22,180 nt of DNA from JBKEAR01 sp047972425 (GTDB taxonomy: Bacteria; Pseudomonadota; Alphaproteobacteria; JBKEAR01). Below, piece after piece: positions 16,968 through 22,180 of this stretch. The notes beneath the pieces were generated by a model. The model saw nothing but the letters and a program-made list of their open reading frames with translations. It was not told the origin of the DNA and did no database searches. Position 1 is the first letter of the stretch. Every line of letters starts with the position of its first letter. Where the stretch lies: assembly GCA_047972425.1 (NCBI GenBank), contig JBKEAR010000042.1, forward strand, positions 1 to 22,180, written 5' to 3'. Both the position numbers and the translations under genes were made by a program.

Positions 16968-17201
16968 ATGTTATTTAAAGCTATGTTAAGTGATGTTTTT
17001 GCCAAAGATGCCCGCATGGTTGCTAAACGCACCGAGGAAGTTCTTGAGCCAATGAATATCCAAGCCCTTCAGGATTATGTTACGCGGTTAGAAAATCAAC
17101 GTAAGATGTCAAGTTTGATATCGCGTATCTTCTTAGGCGCGCTTGAAGTAGAAGCCGCCAACAGCTCTGATGCTGTAGTGAAAAAAGCTGTTAACAGCTA
17201 A
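16968..17201 (+). CDS. Small protein of unknown function (77 aa)
   Basis: From the ATG at 16968 it has 77 residues, preceded by an excellent ribosome site AAAGGAG (16952-16958). The open frame extends upstream to 16845, but that part has no support. The protein is mostly helical in appearance and lacks a signal peptide or membrane segment. A central charged helix (MNIQALQDYVTRLENQRKM) could be a coiled coil, followed by a hydrophobic LISRIFLGALEVEAA. I do not recognise the family. It lies between leuB and cas13a and points toward cas13a, from which it is separated by a strong terminator. There is no sequence reason to link it to CRISPR function. Confidence 0.7.
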   Translation: MLFKAMLSDVFAKDARMVAKRTEEVLEPMNIQALQDYVTRLENQRKMSSLISRIFLGALEVEAANSSDAVVKKAVNS

Positions 17202-17244
17202 CAGTAGTTTTCATTGTTTAACCTCCCTTATTAAACGAAACTTT

Positions 17245-17270
17245 AAAGGCTTATCTTCTGATAAGCCTTT
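17245..17270 (+). terminator. Strong intrinsic terminator between the 77-aa gene and cas13a
   Basis: AAAGGCTTATC (17245-17255) pairs perfectly with GATAAGCCTTT (17260-17270) around TTCT and runs into a tract of T residues on the plus strand. It clearly ends the 77-aa gene. In the minus direction the same hairpin lies just after the cas13a stop, but its T-run there is short. Confidence 0.9.
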
Positions 17271-17279
17271 TTTTTATTC

Positions 17280-20200
17280 TTATGCGCCAAATAATTTGTT
17301 AACAATGTTTACATAATCTTCGGAATGTAAATCTTCCGTAATATCTTTATTACGTAAATGCTGTATTGTTTTTGCTTTAGCTTTAAAGCTTGTAAGCTGA
17401 TGATTATCTATTTCCCACCTGATATCAGCTAAATTATTTTCTTCTAATATGCGTTTAATGGCTTTAGGTATGCTATTTTTCATTTTGCGATCATAAGCCA
17501 TAAGCTCTCTGGCTTGGTTCACCCAATGGGTGAGATCCTTAAATGGTTTTTTGCCGATAAGCATATTAAAATGGGCAAAATCGTTCCGTATATCTTTTGT
17601 TTTAGCAATATTCAAATAGTTATCAATTACGGTATCGGATAGTTTATTGATTTGCCCTTTTCGGATATATTCAGCTGTGTTTGTACCAGAGGCATTCTCC
17701 AAAGAATTATCATAGACATCCTCCAAAGAATCACCATTCGTAAATGCATAGGCAATAGCAATAAAATACCAATCACGCTCAAAATGATGGGCATATGTTA
17801 CAAAGCGAGAGAATATCTGCATAACAAGATGATAAATTTTAATATGATCCACTAAAAATATTTTATTTTGTAAATGATTATGTTCGTTTATTATATTCAC
17901 AAGTCTTGTATAGTCATTTTTTTTGGCTTTTACAAAATCCCATTTTTTTCTTTCTTTCACCCACTCGGCATGAATGTCCTCACGTGCCTTTTGATTTGGA
18001 ATAATTTCTTTATGGAGACTTACCCACTGTTCATAATCGGCTTTTGTAATTTTATATTGATGCAGATGCTCTTTAATAGGCTCTGGCCAACCAAAGCGTT
18101 TAAACTCTCTTAATCCACGGTAAGGAATAAGCGGTGTTTCCTCATCAATTTCATTGGTATTTTCAGGATATAGCTTTTCAATAATATCATCTTCATAAAA
18201 TTCTTTAATATCAGCTTCTTTTATCGAAATATGGCTTTGTTTATAATCATGCATACGTATATAAAGGGCAAGGGTTTGGGCAATTTTGTTTAAGTTATCA
18301 TTTTGTACGATGTTATCCGATGTTTTACGAGCAATGATGTTACGTGATAATTGGTGATATAATCTGTTTAAAGTCTCAACAGGTACTAAATGACAAAAGC
18401 CATAAAAATAACTAAGCATATCGCTTGGGGTTTTCGGTGGTGTTTCATTAATTGTAATATTATCTATTTCATAATCTTCTTTTGCATGTGTATTTTCATT
18501 GATGGATAATATATTTTTAAAATTTGCTACCATAAACTGATTAAACGCAATCAGTACCACATCTTTTTTTAAATTTTCAATATGTAAGGCTTGCTCGGCA
18601 TTATTTTCGCTGTGGCTATCATAATGGGTTTGTACGGCCATTTCTTTTGCGGTTAGGCTAAATAACCGATGAAAAAAGCTTTCGATATTTTCAAAACTAT
18701 CTTCGCCAACAAGTTTATAAGCTTTAGCTGTTATCTCTTTTTCTTTGCGGTTAATCTGTTGCGCAGCTTGGGTTGTTGCATCAAGAACATCTTTTATTAT
18801 TTTGTTGAGTTTATCAGCCTTTATATCATGTAGATATATCTTAAATTTATACTCATAAATATGTTTTAAGCAAATATATTGCGCTAAAAAAGCAGGTTTC
18901 TCTTGTTTCTCTTGGCGGCTATATGGTTTGGGCAAGGAATGTTTAATTTTTTTAACATCTTCGGCTCTTTTCAATATATGTTTAAAGCTAGGCAAAGGGA
19001 GCATCGGCGTATCTTCCATTGCCATATCTACCAACTTTGTAAAGTCTCTTTGCGATATATATTTTTCGGCCTGCGCCCCTTGTAATTTTTCTTTTGTTAA
19101 TCCAGTAAGCTGTTGCTGATTATAGAGGTAAATATTTGTAAAACGATTGCTGTTAGCAAAAGGGTTATCATTTTTATCATTTAACAAGTTGTTACCTAAA
19201 ATAGCAGTACTATCTTTAAAATGAAAAAGCTGGTGCCGAAAATTCTCGGTAAATTGCCTTATATTCTTACCGACTTCTTTTTTAATTGATTTCTGAAGGT
19301 TAATTCTGACGGTTGTTTTTCTATCCTCTGGTACATTCGCAAGCTTATTGGTAATTTCAGCATATTCGGTATCGAAGAAATCGGGAAATAACAAATCAAA
19401 TCTCTCGAGTAAAAAGGGGCTTTCGTAATTTATTTTTGGGCTGTTTAAAATATCTTGGAATACATTATTATCAGGGTCTAGCCAACGGCGTAAGTTAAAC
19501 GAAGCTTGGCTGATACATTCATGGAAAATACGCAGTAAAGATTCCGATTGTTTGATTTCTATTTGTTTATCCGTATTACGCCATGCACATTGCTCTAACC
19601 ATTGGGTGCGGTCGGTAAAGAGAACATTGCTCCAATCGCTCGTTCCTAATCCGTAATGGATTAATTTGCCCATGCGAATATAAGTACTTATATCGCTATT
19701 TTCAGATTTATGAGAAAGTAATGTAAGCATTTTTTCCAAATTTTTGGGCAATATTTTTTGTAATTTGTCTTTTTTTGTAAAATTTCGTTTAAATGTAGTT
19801 TGGTAATAGGTTTTTATCATTTCATGGAGTTCAAAAAGTATCGGTGATTGCTCTTTCGCTTGTGCCATATTGCAGTCCGGAAAAACTATCTTCCAATGGT
19901 TACGTAAGTTTTGCATCGGGATATCGAGGGAAATTCTTTTATTTTCTGAGATTATATGGCTTGTTTCTTCATAGATAATTTTTACAATATCTTGGTGGTT
20001 TTTATAAATATCTTTTACGGACGAAAAGTCGGGTGTTTCATTCATTTTTACGGATGCAACGGATTTATGGATAGATAAATTTTTATGGGCAATATCGCTT
20101 AATTTTCCGCTTGCATCTCTTATACTTTTTATATTTAAATGTGTATTTATTTTTTCTGCAATTTCTTTGGCATCTGTAGGGGTAAGTATAAAGTTTGTTT

Positions 20201-20696
20201 CTGTAGAGATAAATTTATCATAAAGCCGCCCCCGCATATAAAGGTTCTTTTCATTGTTAAACTTACATTTCTCTATATATAAATGAATATCATAAGAGTG
20301 TATCTTGCTGGCCCATAATGTTTTGAGCTTGCCATCGCTATCATTGATATTATGATTATTGAAATAGTCTTGGATATATGGCCAACAAGCCTCTCGTAAG
20401 ACTTCTCGGTTTTTATAAATAAGGCTATTTTCTATGATAATATATTTTTCTTTGTTCTTTCGATAGTTGTTTGATTTTTCGTTAATAATCTCTTTTTTAT
20501 TGGGTTTTTTATAGATTTTATCAATCAGAGATATCCATGTGGATATTATCAATTTACCGTCTTTATTATAAATATCCTCAAATGTTTCAGCAGGGTTATT
20601 TTGCCCTTTTTCTTCGGGGTTTAAATAGATATTGCGTGCATGGATATTTTGTTGTTTTGTAACCTTACTTGTCGCCCGTGTTCTAACCAATTTCAT
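17280..20696 (-). CDS. cas13a: Type VI-A CRISPR effector ribonuclease Cas13a (C2c2)
   Basis: An RNA-guided RNase. In the known family, Cas13a processes its own pre-crRNA and, on binding target RNA, cuts RNA through two HEPN domains. The 1138 residues fit the 1100-1400 range. HEPN1 carries FRHQLFHF (R487, H492) and HEPN2 carries IRNDFAHFN (R1037, H1042). These positions resemble the 1150-residue Leptotrichia enzymes and differ from Cas13b (motifs at both ends) and Cas13d (shorter). After HEPN2 the LMAYDRKMKNSIPKAIKRIL segment resembles, from memory, the Cas13a C-terminus. All four catalytic residues are present and the frame is intact. AAGGAA sits about nine bases before the ATG. The coding strand is very AT-rich compared with leuB, which suggests transfer. 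The repeat array lies upstream in the same direction. Confidence 0.93.
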   Translation of the reverse strand: MKLVRTRATSKVTKQQNIHARNIYLNPEEKGQNNPAETFEDIYNKDGKLIISTWISLIDKIYKKPNKKEIINEKSNNYRKNKEKYIIIENSLIYKNREVLREACWPYIQDYFNNHNINDSDGKLKTLWASKIHSYDIHLYIEKCKFNNEKNLYMRGRLYDKFISTETNFILTPTDAKEIAEKINTHLNIKSIRDASGKLSDIAHKNLSIHKSVASVKMNETPDFSSVKDIYKNHQDIVKIIYEETSHIISENKRISLDIPMQNLRNHWKIVFPDCNMAQAKEQSPILFELHEMIKTYYQTTFKRNFTKKDKLQKILPKNLEKMLTLLSHKSENSDISTYIRMGKLIHYGLGTSDWSNVLFTDRTQWLEQCAWRNTDKQIEIKQSESLLRIFHECISQASFNLRRWLDPDNNVFQDILNSPKINYESPFLLERFDLLFPDFFDTEYAEITNKLANVPEDRKTTVRINLQKSIKKEVGKNIRQFTENFRHQLFHFKDSTAILGNNLLNDKNDNPFANSNRFTNIYLYNQQQLTGLTKEKLQGAQAEKYISQRDFTKLVDMAMEDTPMLPLPSFKHILKRAEDVKKIKHSLPKPYSRQEKQEKPAFLAQYICLKHIYEYKFKIYLHDIKADKLNKIIKDVLDATTQAAQQINRKEKEITAKAYKLVGEDSFENIESFFHRLFSLTAKEMAVQTHYDSHSENNAEQALHIENLKKDVVLIAFNQFMVANFKNILSINENTHAKEDYEIDNITINETPPKTPSDMLSYFYGFCHLVPVETLNRLYHQLSRNIIARKTSDNIVQNDNLNKIAQTLALYIRMHDYKQSHISIKEADIKEFYEDDIIEKLYPENTNEIDEETPLIPYRGLREFKRFGWPEPIKEHLHQYKITKADYEQWVSLHKEIIPNQKAREDIHAEWVKERKKWDFVKAKKNDYTRLVNIINEHNHLQNKIFLVDHIKIYHLVMQIFSRFVTYAHHFERDWYFIAIAYAFTNGDSLEDVYDNSLENASGTNTAEYIRKGQINKLSDTVIDNYLNIAKTKDIRNDFAHFNMLIGKKPFKDLTHWVNQARELMAYDRKMKNSIPKAIKRILEENNLADIRWEIDNHQLTSFKAKAKTIQHLRNKDITEDLHSEDYVNIVNKLFGA

Positions 20697-20730
20697 AATC
20701 TCAATTCCTTATTGTTGTAATATAACTAAT

Positions 20731-20759
20731 AGTATAACGTGTATAGTTACTTTTTCCAA
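20731..20759 (-). promoter_or_regulatory. cas13a promoter
   Basis: On the minus strand TTGGAA (complement of 20754-20759) and TATACT (complement of 20731-20736) are separated by exactly 17 bases, about 35 bases before the cas13a ATG. The -35 lies within TTATTGGAAAAAGTAA (complement of 20747-20762), which recurs with one change at the array promoter. This indicates that the effector gene can be transcribed separately from the array. Confidence 0.65.
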
Positions 20760-20775
20760 TAAGTGAAAACACATA

Positions 20776-20806
20776 ATCAGCTTCCGCTTGCGCAGGAATG
20801 ATAACG
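20776..20806. repeat. REP-like half element beside the CRISPR array
   Basis: TTCCGCTTGCGCAGGAATGA (from 20782) is an imperfect hairpin whose complement reads TCATTCC-TGCGC-AAGCGGAA, the same pattern as the start of the element at 4206. It directly abuts the degenerate terminal CRISPR repeat. Whether it is an element remnant or a weak array terminator cannot be decided by eye. Confidence 0.45.
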
Positions 20807-21039
20807 AATATAATTCGCTCTTAATTAGCGATAGTCCACAATAAATACATTTGATGCCGCTATGGAGCGTTTGGTGTAGTTCGCTCTTAATTAGCGATAG
20901 TCCACAATAAAATCGGTAAATTTAATTTATAAATATAAGGTGTAGTTCGCTCTTAATTAGCGATAGTCCACAATTAATTATAAATTAAATCAAATCTTAC
21001 GAAGGTGTAGTTCGCTCTTAATTAGCGATAGTCCACAAT
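20807..21039 (-). CRISPR. CRISPR array, four 36-nt repeats and three spacers, type VI-A
   Basis: Repeats lie at 20807-20842, 20873-20908, 20939-20974 and 21004-21039. Spacers are at 20843-20872 (30 nt), 20909-20938 (30 nt) and 20975-21003 (29 nt). The last three repeats are identical. The first differs at four of its seven leftmost bases. In the minus orientation each repeat reads GGACTA, then a TCGCT/AGCGA stem around a 7-base AATTAAG loop, then ACTACACC. This parallels the Cas13a repeat layout GACTA-CCCC-loop-GGGG-ACTAAAAC. Minus-strand transcription makes the degenerate repeat the leader-distal one, as is usual. Cas13a needs no tracrRNA and none is visible. The array is very short. Confidence 0.95.
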
Positions 21040-21049
21040 CTATGGTGTT

Positions 21050-21223
21050 GTGGGCAGATTATTACTCATAGCTTTACTTTTACCAATAATTTTGATTTTT
21101 GCGAACCTATCTGTTAATTATTATGATAAATGGTATCAATCAACTTACAACCAAATATATTTTCTTGTTTCTTTTGGTTTTTTTATGATTGTAGCTTTTA
21201 TGGCCATAGTACAAATCTTTTAA
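21050..21223 (+). pseudogene. Remnant or leaderless ORF for a small two-helix membrane protein
   Basis: The plus-strand frame open from 21032 to the TAA at 21221-21223 reads like a real small membrane protein. A hydrophobic segment (GRLLLIALLLPIILIFANL) is followed by a polar stretch (YYDKWYQSTYNQ) and a second hydrophobic segment ending FMAIVQIF. There is no ATG before the first helix and no ribosome site. GTG at 21050 is the only upstream start. It overlaps the array leader and promoter on the opposite strand. The simplest reading is the 3' end of a gene cut by arrival of the array, but chance in AT-rich DNA is possible. Confidence 0.35.
21058..21086 (-). promoter_or_regulatory. Leader promoter of the CRISPR array
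   Basis: On the minus strand TTGGTA (complement of 21081-21086) and AATAAT (complement of 21058-21063) are separated by 17 bases, putting the transcript start about ten bases before the first repeat. The -35 lies within TTATTGGTAAAAGTAA (complement of 21074-21089), 15 of 16 bases identical to the block at the cas13a promoter. Confidence 0.55.
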
Positions 21224-21241
21224 AGAAAAGTAATAGAAGTC

Positions 21242-21787
21242 ATGGCAAAAGTAGGATATGCGAGAGTAAGTACTGTTGGTCAAAAACTTGATATTCAGTT
21301 AGATAAACTTTCTTCTTGCGATAAAATATTTCAAGAAAAGAAAAGTGGGGCTTCTGATCCACGACCACAGCTTAAAGCATGCTTGGATTATATAAGGGAA
21401 GGGGATATACTTATTGGTACTCGCCTTGATAGGCTCGCTCTATCAACACTTCATCTTTGTAAAATTGCTGATATTATTGATAGTAAAAATGTTGCCCTTC
21501 AAGTAGTGGATCAGAATATAGATACTACCGATGCTACAGGCCGATTACTTTTTAATATGTTAGCTTCGATTGCTCAATTTGAAAATGAAATCCGTGCCGA
21601 ACGCCAAATGGAAGGTATTTTTAAAGCCAAACAAAAAGGGGTGGCTTTTGGTAGAAAAAAATTACTAAATAAGGCCGATGTTGCTTCTCTTAAAAATGAT
21701 CGCAACAACGGCTTACTTATTACTGATATTATGCGTAAATATCGCTTATCTAAAGCGACTGTTTATCGTTATTTAACGGAGCGTTGA
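21242..21787 (+). CDS. Serine recombinase (resolvase/invertase family)
   Basis: A small serine site-specific recombinase of 181 residues, the normal length for resolvases and invertases. The N-terminal catalytic domain begins VGYARVSTVGQ with R8 and the nucleophile S10, and GASDPRPQL holds the next conserved Arg (R41). The TGRLLFNMLASIAQFENEIRAERQMEGI segment is the long E-helix region. The C-terminus (about 140-181) is a helix-turn-helix (DIMRKYRLSKATVYRYL). In the LDRLALS motif the usual second Arg (R71 of gamma-delta resolvase) is Leu67, which may reduce activity. It lies 200 bases right of the CRISPR array, pointing away from it, and may mark a mobile or variable island. No crossover site could be recognised. 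Confidence 0.9.
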   Translation: MAKVGYARVSTVGQKLDIQLDKLSSCDKIFQEKKSGASDPRPQLKACLDYIREGDILIGTRLDRLALSTLHLCKIADIIDSKNVALQVVDQNIDTTDATGRLLFNMLASIAQFENEIRAERQMEGIFKAKQKGVAFGRKKLLNKADVASLKNDRNNGLLITDIMRKYRLSKATVYRYLTER

Positions 21788-21790
21788 TTT

Positions 21791-22066
21791 ATGAAAAATT
21801 TGTTAGTTTCTTTTTTGTTTATTCCTTTTATGGTTTATGCAGAAACAGATATTTCTTGTAAAGAAAAGTATGAAAAAGCTATTGATATTAATGTTGCGGC
21901 TCGCAAAAGTTATAGAGAGTTTCTTATTAAAAAAATTGTTGATAGTAACTATTCTTTAGCTATAAATGTTCCCGAAAAGGTTAATCGCCTTTACCCTTTA
22001 GTTCCTCTTTTAAAAGAAAAAGATTTATGCTTACAACGTGAAGAATATCTTAAAATGGATCAATAA
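21791..22066 (+). CDS. Small secreted protein of unknown function (91 aa)
   Basis: A 91-residue protein with a Sec signal peptide (MKN, a hydrophobic stretch, VYA) cleaved after about residue 17, giving a mature basic protein of about 74 residues with two cysteines (near 23 and 80) that could pair in the periplasm. It starts three bases after the recombinase stop with no clear ribosome site of its own, so it is probably translated by coupling. I do not recognise the family. Confidence 0.6.
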   Translation: MKNLLVSFLFIPFMVYAETDISCKEKYEKAIDINVAARKSYREFLIKKIVDSNYSLAINVPEKVNRLYPLVPLLKEKDLCLQREEYLKMDQ

Positions 22067-22067
22067 T

Positions 22068-22169
22068 ATGAGAGTTTTTTTTCTGCTAATTTTCTTTTTT
22101 CTTTCTGCTTATTTTATATATTTTTTTATATGTTTTTTAAGGCGTTTTTCTTGCTCTATTCGCCGCTGA
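22068..22169 (+). CDS. Possible 33-aa hydrophobic peptide
   Basis: An ATG one base after the previous stop opens a frame of 33 codons ending in TGA at 22167-22169. The peptide is a single Phe/Leu/Ile-rich membrane helix followed by a basic Arg-rich tail (RRFSCSIRR). The arrangement resembles a small membrane peptide or a member of an Rz1/toxin-like pair, but the T-rich DNA could give such a frame by chance. The stop lies in a GCCGC/GCGGC hairpin (22162-22176) near the window end. Confidence 0.3.
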   Translation: MRVFFLLIFFFLSAYFIYFFICFLRRFSCSIRR

Positions 22170-22180
22170 TGGCGGCTCAC

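Noticed and set aside
17280..20696. Cas13b, Cas13c or Cas13d assignment
   Set aside because: Cas13b has its HEPN motifs near the two ends and Cas13d is shorter. The HEPN spacing, the C-terminal YDRKMKN segment and the repeat layout fit Cas13a better. Cas13c was not excluded by a direct comparison but is less likely from the repeat.
20697..20806. A tracrRNA or second small RNA gene
   Set aside because: Only a promoter and a REP-like hairpin are visible, with no anti-repeat. Type VI effectors do not need tracrRNA.
20807..21039. Plus-strand transcription of the array
   Set aside because: It would leave the degenerate repeat at the leader end and would not reproduce the Cas13a repeat pattern.
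22162..22176. Terminator at the right edge (GCCGC/GCGGC hairpin)
   Set aside because: The window ends before any T-run could be seen, so it cannot be called.
1..22180. tRNA or rRNA genes
   Set aside because: No cloverleaf with a GTTCRA-type arm or rRNA-like segment was recognised in the intergenic stretches.

Overview
The window looks like a chromosomal segment of a low-GC alphaproteobacterium. This is inferred from a class II DAHP synthase, a bacterial GltX of the type with a KLSKR motif, an IalB-family periplasmic protein, a TRAP carboxylate transporter and a detached recF. I cannot name the genus from sequence alone. By eye, the housekeeping genes are the least AT-rich, the sugar-acid genes are more AT-rich, and the cas13a/CRISPR end is the most AT-rich.

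Left part (1-5841): aroG (class II), gltX and cysS run closely packed on the plus strand. They are followed by a palindromic REP-like element, a small lipoprotein gene on the minus strand, and recF on the plus strand.

Middle part (5853-14776): this is an aldonate catabolic locus of the D-galactonate (De Ley-Doudoroff) type. On the minus strand the order is dgoR-like regulator, dctP, dctQ, dctM, dgoK, dgoA. Divergently on the plus strand lie dgoD and a YjhG/YagF-like IlvD/Edd dehydratase. Together they encode uptake of a sugar acid by a TRAP transporter, dehydration to a 2-keto-3-deoxy acid, phosphorylation by DgoK and aldol cleavage by DgoA. The divergent promoter region carries four GTATWC half-palindromic boxes spaced about two helical turns apart, probably the operators. 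Long hairpins lie between dctP and dctQ and between dctM and dgoK.

Then come an IalB-family protein and leuB (both minus strand), each bounded by clear terminators, and a small plus-strand gene of unknown function (77 aa).

Right part (17280-end): the main discovery is a compact type VI-A CRISPR-Cas locus. A 1138-residue Cas13a (two HEPN R-x4-H motifs, R487/H492 and R1037/H1042) is encoded on the minus strand. Just upstream is a four-repeat, three-spacer array (36-nt repeats, 29-30-nt spacers). In the minus orientation the repeats match the known Cas13a repeat layout, so array and effector are co-oriented. Each has its own promoter, and the two promoters share a nearly identical 16-nt block. 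No cas1 or cas2 is visible. The array abuts a decayed small membrane-protein reading frame and a small serine recombinase with an altered catalytic arginine, followed by two short secreted or membrane ORFs. This suggests an accessory island.
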